Of a stretch of 64,000 nucleotides of DNA, positions 15,200 to 27,969 are shown piece by piece. The notes under the pieces are model-generated. The model searched no databases and had not been told where the DNA came from. It was given only the letters and a program-made list of their open reading frames with translations. Made by a program: the position numbers and the translations under genes. Position 1 is the first letter of the stretch; each line of letters starts with the position of its first letter. This DNA is from Megalobrama amblycephala. Taxonomy: Eukaryota; Chordata; Actinopteri; Cypriniformes; Xenocyprididae. The stretch covers positions 46,719,352-46,783,351 of the forward strand of contig NC_063045.1 in assembly GCF_018812025.1 (NCBI RefSeq), given 5' to 3'.

Positions 15200-15713
15200 A
15201 TTTAACCAGCTACTAATACTTTTCAAAATTATTTCAAAGTTTTCTTGAGATTTTGTCATTTTTTCTACTTCATACTTCACTACAAAAAGTAACAAACTTT
15301 GACAAAAAATTATTTCTTGATTATTTGATATTTTATAATAGTGAATTAATAATGTCTAAATACAAATTCAAAAGTAAAAAATATATAGTATATATAAAAA
15401 ATAAAAGTCAGTAAGTGCTCCTCTTCCACCATCTAGGTTATTGTGGTAATTTTATGTCTTTTTATTTTTAAATAAAAGTGTGTGTTTGTCACCAAGTGTT
15501 AGTTTTAGAAACTTTAAATTTTACAAATGGGGACAATCTATAAAGGATGAACAAATAATGTTTTTGGTCATTAAACATTAAAAATAAAATTTAAATTAAT
15601 ATAATATAATATTTAGATCTTTGAAGAGCTGGAAAAAGTTGTGTGAAGCACTTGAAAGTCTTTGAAAAAAGTGCTTGAATTTCACTCTCAAAAGGTTGTA
15701 CGAACCCTGAAAT
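15200..15713 (-). mobile_element. probable hAT-like repeat fragment
   Basis: The right end, read on the minus strand, is CAGGGTTCGTACAACCTTTT followed by TCAAGCACTTTTTTCAAAG, the terminus of a common cyprinid repeat that I recognise only by pattern. The left boundary is uncertain. Confidence 0.4.
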
Positions 15714-15872
15714 GAATAATGTAAAAACATTTGATAGAGCAGCATAATGGGGAAAAAAGTGTTTTTTTTTTGTTTGTTAACGATTTTTGTTTGTTTGCGA
15801 TTTAAAATGATGAATAAAAAAAATTAACAAAAAAGTTATAAAGAACACCAGGATTGTAGTGCTTGCTTGTAG

Positions 15873-15874
<2 letters not shown>

Positions 15875-15965
<91 letters not shown>
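15875..15965. repeat. (AT)n microsatellite
   Basis: About 43 uninterrupted AT units in AT-rich intron. Confidence 0.98.
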
Positions 15966-16159
15966 TGACTAATAATAATTATTATGATTATTATTACTAA
16001 ATAAAATGTTTAAAACTATTATTACTATTGTAATAACACTATTTCATTATTGAAAATAATAAAAAAGCAAAACAATATTTAAGAATAAATATAACAATTA
16101 AAATAATAATAATTTTATTAAACAGAAAAACTTTATTTTATGGGAAACATAAGAAAAAC

Positions 16160-16375
16160 TTAATTTCTCAAACGCAACAGAAATGGCAGCTCTTAACAGT
16201 TGGGCAACATAGTGGTCGCACCAGTGCGATCTGTAACAAAATTTAGTCGCATCAGCAGGAAAAAAGGCTTCATATGTTTGTTTAGTAACCATTGCAACTT
16301 CACTTTGGAAATTGAACTTTTTTAAATCTTGAGTCAAGAATAAAGATAGGAAGTTTCTGTAATACAGCCCTAGGG
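16160..16375. mobile_element. hAT-type repeat fragment
   Basis: Contains GTGGTCGCACCAGTGCGAT and AAAATTTAGTCGCAT, motifs from a widespread fish hAT end (a related CAGGGCTCGACATTAAC start is seen at 44046). It ends near CAGCCCTA. Coding sequence is absent. Confidence 0.4.
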
Positions 16376-16384
16376 GTCACATGC

Positions 16385-16417
16385 AAAAAACAACAACAAC
16401 AACAACAACAACAAAAA
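16385..16417. repeat. (CAA)n microsatellite
   Basis: About ten CAA units. Confidence 0.95.
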
Positions 16418-16959
16418 CATATTTAGTATCTAGTAGCGGATGTTAATTTCACCCTGTCTACACATTCTCTGTTAAATAAACCCTCTTATCTTTCTGAAAA
16501 GCAGGTAACTAATGCTCTGGGTAAAAGCTGGTAGGACTGTAAATATTTACAGCTTGTAAAGCAGCCATGCAAGTCAGCATCCATTGAGAAACCAAACCTG
16601 AACTCTGAGTCTCCAAGTGACCTTGTAGTCATTAATAGAGGACACAAGAGCATTATATCAACAGATGACCACTGTAAAAAGTGAGATAGTTGTGGTAAGA
16701 TCCTGTTGCAGTCACAGCGTTCAAAGTACACACACACACTTTCACACTGGCAGATGGCGACAAGCACACCATAACTGACATGTAACCCTACTTAGACTAC
16801 AAAAAAGGATTACAAGACACCTGTTTACTGTCAGTAACCAAATGGAACGGAAATCTGAGTCTTTCAATAACCTTAACTCCTCGCTGGTATTTGAGTGATT
16901 CATGAACTAATGAAGTAGCTCTAAACTCAGTATGACAAAGGAACACACCAGCAGAGATT

Positions 16960-16963
<4 letters not shown>

Positions 16964-17019
<56 letters not shown>

Positions 17020-17042
17020 ACACATACACAGACACAGACACA

Positions 17043-17113
<71 letters not shown>
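16964..17113. repeat. compound (CT)n(CA)n microsatellite
   Basis: About 15 CT units run into about 59 CA units, interrupted by a few GACA variants in the first half. Open frames across it are artefacts. Confidence 0.97.
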
Positions 17114-17116
<3 letters not shown>

Positions 17117-17639
17117 CCCATCTAGCAGGTCCACCTGCTGATTGTGATGGCTGTTTTGTCCTGCCATATAACTAGTGTCATGTGCAGTGGTTGAATGACA
17201 CACACAGCTTCATTTGGTCCCAGTGGTGAGTGGTTTAACCCAGTGGGTTGTACCATAGTGTTTAAGAAGGTGGAGAACAGAGTGTATGTGTGTGTGTGTG
17301 CTTTGAAAACTGCGTGGTAGCAACTATTGCTGGAGAAAGGGAAGGACCTGACTCAATGAAGAACAGTTAGACTGACATCACCTACAGAGATTAATAATAA
17401 CCTCACTGGGTGCTTACACACAGCATTCTGCACAAAATAAATGTTGGTCAATACGTCAGACGATAATTAGTGGTGCTTGATACAACAGTTAAAAAATAAT
17501 TGTTTGCTTCCAATAAAAATGTATTTCAATTTCCAATGTATTATTTATATAATAAATATCATGTATTACTTATATAAATAATTAATAATAGTTTAAAAAA
17601 TATAAATAAGTTTTAATCATTTAAAAAAAAAAAAATACA

Positions 17640-18520
17640 GTAACTAATATTGTCCTATATCCCATGGGCGACATTTGACTCTCGAGTTTGGGTTTTTTTT
17701 TTTTTTTTTTGCATCAGCAAATTATTAGCAGAAATTTTAAGCAAACAAGTTTAAGTTTGCTTGTTGTTTATTTACTCATTTACTTAATTCAATTAATTTT
17801 ATTATGACAGGAAATGACGCGGACGATATGTGAATCAATGTCCATCATTTTGCGAGCAACTGGTGATAAAGATAAATGGCACGTCGCAATATTGAAAATA
17901 TTTCCATTTTAAACCATGAAGGCGAGCTAGTGGATATCACACAAACAATGTGCAAATTTTGCATGAGAGTTATGCAGGTGAAGAAATCTCAAACGCCAGT
18001 CAATTATTCACTACAGCAACTGAAAGTAAGAAGCTTTTGACTGAGCTTTTGGCATCTGACGCTGCATTAACAGCGCATATTCTCTTCGAGACGATGCAAG
18101 ATGAATCTAATTTATTTTCTTAATATTTCTCTTGTGGCCCACAGTGAGAAAAAATGTGTTTTTTTTTAGTGAATCGAGAAGTATTTCGTGTTAAACAAAG
18201 TTTTTTAAATGAGGAGTATGCTATCTAATATTTTATTATCATCGCAGCGGTTATGCGGTAATGATATTGTGAGGAAAATGAATTTCAATATTAATTTAAT
18301 AATAAAAGTTACATATTAATATTAAGAATAATTTAATAGCCCTGCGTGCCCATCCACTATACGCCACTGTGAAGGGATAAACGGCGTTCAGGCACGGCAT
18401 CAAAGCGATTACCTGTTTTATCCAAATCCACATGCATGGACCGTTCAGTGTTCAGTACTGCAATGTACGAGTCTCTCCTGTCTCGTGATGTTTCTCATGT
18501 GTTTTCAGTCTGCACAAGCA
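17640..18520 (+). pseudogene. possible hAT transposase N-terminal relic
   Basis: A 54 codon frame from an ATG at 17878 reads MARRNIENISILNHEGEL, then TMCKFCMRVMQVKKS, then stops. A CxxC pair preceded by a short aromatic-poor segment is reminiscent of the BED zinc finger that opens hAT transposases, but the His pair is not evident. No termini were identified. It could be chance. Confidence 0.25.
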
Positions 18521-18559
18521 AGAAACGTTTACTAGATTGTGGACTAGCTTTGAATCTCT

Positions 18560-20530
18560 GAACAGTGGCTGCGTGCAGCTGAATTTTTGTGACCACGGAT
18601 GGTGTGCGTGCACGGGTAAAGGAGTATCTTTGAAAGGCTTGTGCGCTCTACTGTGTGCGAGATGGATCGCAATATATCAGGCATACCTACTACTAACTAT
18701 TTTAAAATGTGTATTTGTGTGCATATTAATAAGTGAGTGGCTGCAATTGTTACAATATTAACACTTTGACACCAACTGAATTCCTCCTCTTTAGATCATC
18801 ATTAGTGGTGCGTCCCTCAGGGAACTTCAATCAGTCCTCTCTCTCACTCAGGTTTCACAGCTGAATGTTTTAATCCATTCAAACAGGGCAGAAATTGCAC
18901 TCAGTGCCTCTCTGTCTCTCAATGTGTGACACGGGGGACAGAATGCTGTCCTTCACTGAGATCTCTGGAAACATAAGCCCTCCAACAGCCCACCAAAACT
19001 GGCACTTACCAGCTCACACAGCCTGTGTGTGTGTGTAAAGCCCTCTCATTACCCAAGACTCATGTTTCAGTAAGTTGGGGATTAGAGACACACATGCTGT
19101 TTGTGTGTGTGTATGCCTAAGGGGTGTTAGGACTGAGCCACCTGGAAACTCAGCCTTCCTAGGGCATGGCCGTAAACCAATCCTTTGGCTCAACCTGTTG
19201 CCAAATAAACCCAGAATCCAAAGCAGAGTCTCTTTCTTCTCCCTCATTCCCATGTTAGGATCTCCTTTTCCTTCCCTCCCTGATATACTTTAACAAATCC
19301 TTCCTTTAAAATCAAACACAACTGGTCATTCTTGTGTTGATCGAAGGAAACCGGGGCTGAAGTGAGTGACGCAAGGCGGGTGAAGTATTCTGTGTGTGTG
19401 TTCTATGCGTCTTCGTTCGTTTATTTGAAGTGCAAAGGGAAGCCAAAACAGCCAGCTGCCTCAGTAGTCTCTCAACACACCCTTCAATACGACAGAGGTT
19501 GGGAGAGTCGTTGGGCAACCCAGGACCCCCTTAAACCCTACAAGACCTTGGGTCGGGTTACTATTAGAACAAAGCAGGCTCTGTGCAGGGCAGCACTCTC
19601 AAAGGAGGCAGCGGCTCAGATGGACACATTGACACACACATACTTGTGACGGGCCGAGTGTAGAATCACATAACATGTCTGAGGCCAAGGGAAGCAAAGT
19701 ATCCCGTGTGTGTGAGTCTCCAGAGTGTATGTTGGTAGGCACTAGCCATCAGCATTCAATGCATTTGCGTGTGTGTTTTTGTTGTATATAATCTAAGCAG
19801 CAGCCCGCAGCTGGGTGACTTGTTTGCTTTTCCAGCGTCCCCTAAGCCCAAGCATTGAGGCCCAAACTGAAATGTCTGGTTTAGGATGTCACTGTTTGAA
19901 TAAAACTTGATGCACAGGATAAAGGCTGCCATTTAAAACCGAAATCAAACAGCGTCTTCTTTGAGCAATGTAATCTGGAACAGATGGTGACAATCCTGCG
20001 AATGGGACAGTTCTTCATAGATCTTATGAAACCACGGCCCGGGTGTGGAATCTCCCATAAATGGAAAATAAATTGTGATAAAATGGAACATTTCACACTT
20101 CATTAGTGCTTATTTATATGAAAGCACACATTGGATTTTCCCTTTAGCAAAGAATTCTCCGGAGCAACCACAAGCTGGCCTGATTTGAGCATGGTCTTCA
20201 GGAGGCCTAATTTTGCTCTATTTAGTAGGTCTATGGGTATCACACTTATAGAAACCAAGGTAGGCTAGAAACAATATTGTGTCTACAAAATAATCAATTA
20301 AAAATGCTTTCTAATAATTGAAAAAAGTAATTTCAAAGGCATCTTGCTAAGCTAATGATGTGATGTGAATACAAACATAATGATTAATATTTTTAATAAT
20401 AATAATGTATCCTTTGTGGAGAAAGCAATCCCAGGAAAAAAAAAATCACTTCCTGTCCTCTCTCCAACTAAAATATCTAAATAAAAGAAAAAAATGCCAA
20501 AATCTTTTAAAAAAGGTTCTTGGGTATGAA
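18560..20530. other. intronic stretch without recognised gene
   Basis: Moderate GC with short TG/CA runs near 19023 and 19098. No exon with splice sites was recognised. Frames of 60 to 95 codons here have no domain. Confidence 0.5.
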
Positions 20531-20582
20531 TCTAACTAGGCTTGGTTCACACCAAGAAAGATAAGTACACATTGGTCCACAC

Positions 20583-21641
20583 TAGTGCTGGGAATTGACA
20601 CAAATTTTACAATTTGATTGGATTTCGATTCACAAGCTTGTGATTCGATATCGATTAATTGGAGTATGTATCAGGTACAGTCCATGGCAAATTTTTTCAA
20701 GGAAAAAATCTCTCTCAACAAATGCTGTAAACTATACACACCTGGGCAAAAAAAGGCAAAATATTTAGTGGTCTTTTAATGGTTTTAACCATTTTAACCA
20801 CAAATCACTGGTCAGGAAACTAGCAAGAATTACACAAAAGTGTTGTTCCATCCAATATTAATGGCTTCAAACAGCTGAGTATTTGAAAAATGTCTCCCAG
20901 TTCGTTTGAGTTTAATATGTGACCAAATATTCACTATAGGGTTCAAATCTGGACTCTGACCAGGCCAAAACATGAGACTGATGGACTTGTTCTTAAGCTA
21001 CTTCTTAATTGTCTTTGCAATTTGGATAGGAGTATTGTCTTGTTGAAAAATAACATCTGATCATTCCTCTTTAGATAACTTTTCACTTGTGGGAAGCAAG
21101 CCATTCTGCAATATTCTCCTCTACTCTAAGCTTTAAATGACTTTTCACAGTGAAGTAGCTCACCAATACCAACAGCTAAAAAGGGTTCTCACACAATGAC
21201 ACCTCTTCCTCCAGGCTTCACTGTGGTAGAGATGCATTTATTATTATATTTCTCAGTAGATTTTCAAAAACGCAGCTCTGGAGCATCGTCATGCAACTTG
21301 TGTTTCATTGATTCATCACTTTATACACAACTTCCCATATTCTGCCAAAAACTTAATGCTGTCTTTGATGTTTTTTTCTCCATTATGGTATTTATTGTTT
21401 GAATTTTATAATAAAATGGAATTTGAAATATTGAAAGGTAACAAAGCACAAAGCTTATTGCAATTTATTGGATGGGAAGCACGCTACAAAGTTTTGTTTA
21501 TTCATCAACTGAAAACAGCATAGACTTTGATGTTTGCACAGAAGCATAGAAGTTTGATTCTTGGGATTTAAGAATCAATAGTGATTCATCAAAATGAGAA
21601 TCGATTCAGATTAAGAAATCAATATTTTTAACCCAGCACCA
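20583..21641. mobile_element. hAT element with 8 bp target duplication
   Basis: Begins TAGTGCTGGGAATTGA and ends TTAACCCAGCACCA, which are inverted complements apart from one base near the tip. It is flanked by identical 8 bp copies of GTCCACAC (20575-20582 and 21642-21649), the hAT signature. Next to the termini are paired CGATT/AATCG motifs. The interior is not hAT transposase but carries a Tc1 relic, so the element is nonautonomous. Confidence 0.85.
20790..21400 (-). pseudogene. Tc1-type transposase relic inside the hAT element
   Basis: On the minus strand a frame reads FQQDNTPIQIAKTIKK, a stop, then LKNKSISLMFWPGQSPDLNP, continuing IVNIWSHIKLKRTG and ending at a stop. This is the DDE-region and C-terminal pattern of Tc1 transposases (QDN.P and WPGQSPDLNPI). 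Upstream reading frames are broken by stops and frameshifts. It shares little with the relic at 10397-11190, so it is a separate family member. Confidence 0.75.
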
Positions 21642-21889
21642 GTCCACACCAATGCACAGTAATTTTCTGTTTATTATAAGTGCTCTTATAATAAAATGCT
21701 ATGTCACCTGCTGCTTTCAATGCTCTCTTAAGCTCTTTAAAGTCAGGTGGATTCTGATTGGATGTCAATGTTTTTAATCATTCATCAGATGGAAAAAAAA
21801 AAAGTTCTGTAAGTGATTTTGTCACTATTCTTATATAATTAGAATGATTATTAAAACTGTATGGTTATAGTTATTATCCTTAATTTTAA

Positions 21890-23750
21890 TGTTCTCCATC
21901 TTGGCACATAAACACTGCTGCTCTGTGGGACAGTCATGGATTGAGTGATTGCTCAAAGGGAGTTCTGAGACTTCTGAATAACATTTCAACAGAGAATTTA
22001 GCAAAAGTAATGGAAACAAAGAGCGACAGAGGTGAGGGCAAAAGGTGTTTATTTTTAACCCCGATAGGTATGAGTGAGAGTCAGCAGAACAAATGCTGGG
22101 AGATGGAGGGAGGCTTGAGTTAGGAAGCATAAATTCTTTAGGGAGCAATTAATACTCTGCTTTTCCTAGATTTGAGCTCACATTCTACACTCAGTCTGTT
22201 CACCAGCTGTGCCTCTACAACCAGCTCTACACCCATTCCCCCCCGCACTTTCCAACTGAGCGTTTCAGTGTTTACTCGTTGAGTGAGGAGCTCTCTTCCC
22301 TGAGGGACCACAGGGGTGGCAAAAAGGCAGTTATCCCACCCAGAAGGTGGTCAGTCAAAGTGTCTATCTTCGGCTACCAACATGGGTGTCTCTCTCACTC
22401 TCTCTTTTTAAAGGTCACAGTTCCTGACCAGCTTGATCCTACTTCAGGCTGGTGCTCATCTATAGAAAAACATCTAGCAGCTATGCTGGAAAACTCCTTT
22501 ACCTCCTGGACTTCATACAGCTGCAACAGCTCCTCTTTCAGTCTTAATGGCACACAGTTGTGTCTATTTGTCTTCAAATCAGAGACTTCAGCACAAAACG
22601 CCCACTAACTTGTATCTGGAGATTTGGATAAACACATTAAGAAAATCTTAAATCTATAAGATGTCTTACAATCTGTGATGATGACAGAGAGCCCACAGGC
22701 TCAATTAAACCATCTCTTCAAGCAGCTGGACCTTAGAAAACACTAATGATTTCCCAACATTATAAGGTTATGCAAAGCAAAGTCTTGGTCTGACAATTTA
22801 AGCCATAGATCTAATCTTTCATTGGTTAAACACACAGGCTGGAATTTTAATAAATATTTCAGTGGAGTATTGAGAAAGAGATTGAGGGGATTACATTTAT
22901 CTACACTTGCACGGCCAGATGAGAAGCGCCTCAAAAACACAAACATACATCTGCAAAGATGCCTCAAATTTGTTTTAGAGGTGCTGGGGTAAACTGAACA
23001 TATATGAAGTTAAGCAGTAGCTGATACAGGATCAGTTAGTCCATCAGTTCAGACAGCCCAATTGGTGCCAGATAAGTAGGAAATGGTGAAACAAACTGAA
23101 ACTTGATCTTTAACCTAACTCACCTGTGACCTTGAGGACAGGGGCGTGATAAGTTTAACATAACCAGGAGAATGTGTTGCAGTATTTGTGCTCACTACTG
23201 TATATCCCATGATTACTCACCTCTTTGTCTCTCTCCATCAGAATATTGGCTGTCCAGAGGAATAATTACTGTTTCTTTGAGGTTTTTGTTAAAATATACT
23301 TAAGCGCACATACAAACCCACCTTGTCGAAAGCTTGCAACTAATCGGTCTGTTACCACAGAGACCTCGAACTGCCATATGCATAATTGGACAAAACGATT
23401 CGATTTGGGAAAAGACGAAAAAGTGGGAGCTGGAGGGAAAGAAAGAGACAGGAGAGAAAATAAAATAAATGTTCATCTTGTCAAAACAGAGGGAACAGAA
23501 GCTACAAGGTGATGTCATCACAGGTGTAAGGCAGGGTTACAACCACATGGAGCCTTTTCACTTCTGCTTTCAGTATCTGTCACTCATTCATGTCAGTCAA
23601 CCACTGTCTATCAAGTACAATGCAGGTGGTAAGACCACCAGATATTTTACACACAGACCTTTCAGATTAAGCACAGACAAAGAACCTACTAGTCCACTTT
23701 GAATTGCCAATGCATTGTGAAATTTGTTCTGAAAAACGCATAAACACACA
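21890..23750. other. intronic stretch without recognised gene
   Basis: No exon, RNA gene or bounded repeat recognised. Confidence 0.5.
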
Positions 23751-23760
23751 CGTACGTTTG

Positions 23761-24037
23761 TTTTTGTGAATTGTGGGGACATTCCATAGGCATAATTGTT
23801 TTTATACTGTACAAACCGTATTTTCTATCCCCCTACACTACCCCTACCCCTAAACCTACCCATCACAGAAAAATGTGCACATTTTTACTTTCTCGAAAAA
23901 ACTCATTCTTTATGATTTTATAAGCCTTTTGAAAAATGGGGACATGGGGTGATGTCCTCATAAGTCACCCTCTCCTTGTAATACCTATGTCATACCTATG
24001 TCATTGTACAAATTTGTGTCCTGATATGTCACAAAAA
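23761..24037. mobile_element. cyprinid-type MITE, 277 bp
   Basis: The ends TTTTTGTGAATTGTGGGGACA and (reverse complement of the right end) TTTTTGTGACATATCAGGACA are inverted repeats. The interior has the recognisable CCCCTACACTACCCC run and ATGGGGACATGGGG. Non-coding. Confidence 0.6.
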
Positions 24038-24067
24038 TGCGTGCACGTGCACACACACACACACACA

Positions 24068-24412
24068 AATACACTAACATTCAAAAGTTTGTGGTAGGTT
24101 CACCGGGGCTGCATTTATTTGATCAAAAATACAGTAAAAAACAGTACTGTTGTGAAATATCATGATTTAAAATAACAGTTTCCATTGAATATATTATAAA
24201 AAATGTATTTTTTTCCCCTGTGATGGAAAAGCAGAATTTTCAGCCCCAGTCTTCAGTGTCACATGATCCTTCAGAAATCATTCAAGTATGCTGATTTGGT
24301 GCTCAAGAATAATTTCTTATTATAAATATTATAATAAATTTTATAAATATTGAAAATAGTTGTGCTGCTTAGTATTTTTGTGGAAACTGTGATACATTTT
24401 TTTCAGGATTTC
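24068..24412. mobile_element. MITE copy 1 of the TTCAAAAGTTTG family
   Basis: Begins CACTAACATTCAAAAGTTTG and contains GATCAAAAATACAGTAAAAA, then CAGTGTCACATGATCCTTCA, then TGTGCTGCTTAGTATTTTTG. It shares these blocks with the copies at 38640-39095 and 41756-42005. The distal terminus is missing. Confidence 0.65.
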
Positions 24413-24439
24413 AAGGTCTTTTTGACTCAAGCAATCTCA

Positions 24440-25212
24440 ATGAGAATTAAAATTAGAGACTGTCTTTGTATGCACTCCAACATGGCTGAGCTCACCATGG
24501 CATCTGGGTTTACCTTTAGACTTACATATATTCCAATCCGCAAAGGTGCACTGTGACACTATGAGTGATTCAAAAATCTTTGCTCTGTTCTTCTCTGATG
24601 AGACAATGTCATATAAAAAGAAGTCCAAAAGTGGTGCTAGCAGTTGCCATGTGCCCCTAAGTAGTAGGCGCTACTTTTATCTCTGGAGTGCAGCCCATTT
24701 AAATGTTTGCACATAACTTTCATTTAGCTTGATGGCTTCCAGACTCCCTGCGTTTAGTGTGACATGTCGGATATAGTAATGTTTACACAATGACTCGTCT
24801 CCCTGGCCTCTCTTTCTTCCTCTCTCTCTGCACCCTCCTCCAGTCACCAAGATGGATGGATTTACTTTAGTCCTTCAACCTCTGGGGTTTGGGAACAACC
24901 TCAGAATGACCTCTTTAAGAGAGAGGGACAAATTGAGAGAGAGTGTAGGAGTGCAGTCATGGCTGTGTTATGACTACAAGCGGGACGGACTGAGATGATG
25001 GATAGCATTAAACGAGTGTCTGACTTCCAATTCATCACCAGTTCCAAGGCATCTCCACCTCTCCTCCCAGCACCTCTAGTGTGCGGCTCTACTTAAAGAT
25101 GTGTTTTAAAACACTCTTGTTCCTCATGGCAGGAAAACCACTTAAAGCAAGCCTACTGGAAAAACAATAATCATATGGTCATACAACAATGCTTAATCAT
25201 ACATTAGGACAA

Positions 25213-25272
<60 letters not shown>

Positions 25273-27190
25273 CACTGGGCAGGCTGTAAGAGTGGGTGGT
25301 GCTATTGTTTGCTGGCCTTGGGCAGTAAATCAGGATGATGCCCATGGTGCGTTAACCTCTGTGTGTTTGTGTGTCAGGGGATGAGACATCACTGCAGACT
25401 ACAAATGCAGTGTGCTGTGAATTACAACCCATCTCTCATCAAACACACTTTCACAGAGCCATAAATTACAGCCTGTCTCTATACAAACCATAAAGACAGG
25501 TCCACAGAGATATGTCGGGTCAAGATGCAGATAAACTTCTAGTTCAGCATGAGGAAGCCTAGTTGAGCTGACAGAGAACAAATAATCAGTTACCTCCCCC
25601 AAAACAGATAGACAGATGTTCTTCATTGATCCCCAAAGGAAAAATAAAGAAAACAGGAAGCTTTGACTTCATCAAACATTCATTCCAATTGGTTAATCAA
25701 CATAGAACAAGACAACACAAATAGACAATCCGAGAGACTGCGTACATTATTGACTAAAGATGAAATGTTAAAGCAATCAGAGTGGCTTTTACCAGACCAA
25801 CAGTGTAAACAGCTTAGTTGATCATAATAAAAGCGATCATCCTTTGTCATGCTTTAAAGAGAAGCTTATTTGCAATGTAGACTTTGAATAGCCTAAGGTC
25901 ATTACATGAACAACTTGTTTTACAACAGTTTTGTGTGTGGATCATGCTCTGTTTATTTAAAGGCTTACATATGCCTCATCCAATCAGATTCCAGAGTTAA
26001 AAATATCAATTTTATCCACCCTTTTTCTACTATAAGAGCAATTTTTAAGGGTTCTGGTGTCAACCGCTTCCAGTTATTTTAGCTGTACAAAAACAGTCCA
26101 TTATGATGCTTGATGTTGCAAACTGTTTATTATCATATTATTTGAATTAATATCATAAACATAAACACTGGTTTGTAGCACAAATGGTTTTACAGTTTAC
26201 TGCACTTTGTTATTCTAGTTATTTATCTAAAGCATTATGAATTTGAAGTCTCACACATTCACAGGAAATAGCTTGCTTTATGAAATAAAAACAAAACAAA
26301 ACTGCCTTTTATGCCAGTATCAAGCACACAGAAACTGGTATGCAAACATTCATACTAACACACATACACTACTAAAGCTTCAGACATTTGTGAGACTACA
26401 GCACTCAGCGAGCGCTTCGCTATCTCAAGAGCTCTCCACATCCATCCATCCAGCTCTTAAAAACTCTCATCTGCCTCAAACTTCATCTCTCAGCCTCCTC
26501 TTTCCTTCTCTTCATCCTCTATTCCCCTCTTTTTCAATCTCTCGACAATGTCATTGTCTGAGAAATTACACCTTCCACACAGCCTCACCGGAGTCCTGCT
26601 CTTCAGATGAGCGCTCAGCGGCCTGCATGCTTGCTTGTGCCATTGGTTAAGCCTGTCTGAGCTGGATATACAGTGCTCATTCACATACTACTGTAAGAGT
26701 TAACTCGCCAGGTTCTTATTTTTATGTACAAGCAACCAAACTACATACTAAACATACATAAATATTACATTGTGCATTAGACGTGGACCACAGAAGACAT
26801 TGTGTGACTGGTGGTGGTAGCTAGATTTAATTCAACGCATGACCAGGCATAAATAAAACATAGCACTCACAAAATGGCTACGTTCTGTGTCTTATGAATG
26901 ATGCTAGAAATGAAAACAAATTCCATTACTGGGAATTATTGCCAAACAAATCAAAAACAATCTGTTTAGCGGTCTGGGCCTCTGTTGTGGTGCTCCTAAG
27001 TGGGACTCTGACAGCATATTGAGAGAGCAAAAGAGAGAGAGTGCATGAGTTTTCTGGAGAGGGGTCTGTAGTGAGAGCTCTGTCTTATCATCCAAGTCCA
27101 AATGTGGCCAACACAATGTCAGACTCAATTTATACTCTGCAAAAAACATGATATCAGACATTTACATTGTGAAATTAATTACTTCATAAT
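24440..27190. other. intronic stretch; one (CA)n microsatellite
   Basis: No gene recognised. It contains the (CA)n run listed at 25213. Frames near 26237-26650 are low-complexity and unsupported. Confidence 0.5.
25213..25271. repeat. (CA)n microsatellite
   Basis: About 29 perfect CA units. Confidence 0.97.
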
Positions 27191-27194
27191 AACA

Positions 27195-27965
27195 ATGTTA
27201 ATTTACACTAATTTCCTTAATTGATCGTTGTTTAAATTAACAATCAATTAATCGATTAATCGTTAACCTTGACCTCTTAAATCCAAAGCAGGGGGTGCTA
27301 CTAAGTTATCATGTTACTTAACAACCACTTGCTTAACCAACACAAAATAGGTGTTGTTTTAAAGCTTAGAAGATTGGCATTACAGTGAGTATAGGGAATA
27401 TAGGGACCATCACTTAACAAGTGCTTTTAAATTTGATGACATATTAGAAGTGCTCTATTTTCATAGCGATAACAAACTGCTTCACATGAAAATAAGATCT
27501 TTAAAATCATTGTACATAACAGACTTGTGTCATATATCGTCATATATCTATGCACCATAGAACAGGAGCGCACAGCTGAAAGAGTGCTTGAAGATCATCA
27601 CTCATCAACCAGTGTATGATTACTTCTTGTTTATTCTATGTACTTTAATTGTGGCGTTTACACAAGTAAGTAGCTCTTATGTTCAGTAAAATCACTTATT
27701 TGGAGGGTTTTTTGGACCCTTAATTAACTGTTTCAAAATAAATGGCTAACTTAATCCTTTGCAAGGCTTGAGGACATTAATGCATTTAGAATACACAACT
27801 ATGGTGCATTCGCTTCATTTTTCCTTGTGTGTCTGTAGCATGTGTTTACACACCTCAAAACTATGCACTCTAATGATGACCTTGCTTAATCAACCATTGT
27901 AAGTTTTAAAGATTTTATTATTATCGACAATTAATTGATCGTCTATTAATCGTTAGTATCCCTTT
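27195..27965. mobile_element. probable hAT-like element rich in ATTAATCG motifs
   Basis: The left part contains AATTGATCGTTG and ATCGATTAATCGTTAAC. The right part contains CGACAATTAATTGATCGTC and ATTAATCGTTAGTATCCC, roughly its inverted complement. Exact termini and target duplication were not resolved. Confidence 0.45.
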
Positions 27966-27969
27966 TTCA

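Larger units (their letters stand above)
20535..21890. mobile_element. older MITE, interrupted by a hAT insertion
   Basis: The outer parts (20535-20582 and 21642-21890) match the uninterrupted copy at 57021-57355. Shared features are a TTCACACCAAGAAAGATAA start, TTCTGTTTATT, then AAGCTCTTTAAAG..GG.GGATTCTGATTGG, then the GGTTATAGTTAT end region. The match resumes cleanly across the 1059 bp hAT element, which places the hAT insertion later than the MITE. Confidence 0.65.

Noticed and set aside
26237..26650. 137 codon plus-strand ORF
   Set aside because: Low-complexity Ser/Leu/His content, no domain, no upstream promoter or splice context, and lies inside the auts2 intron.
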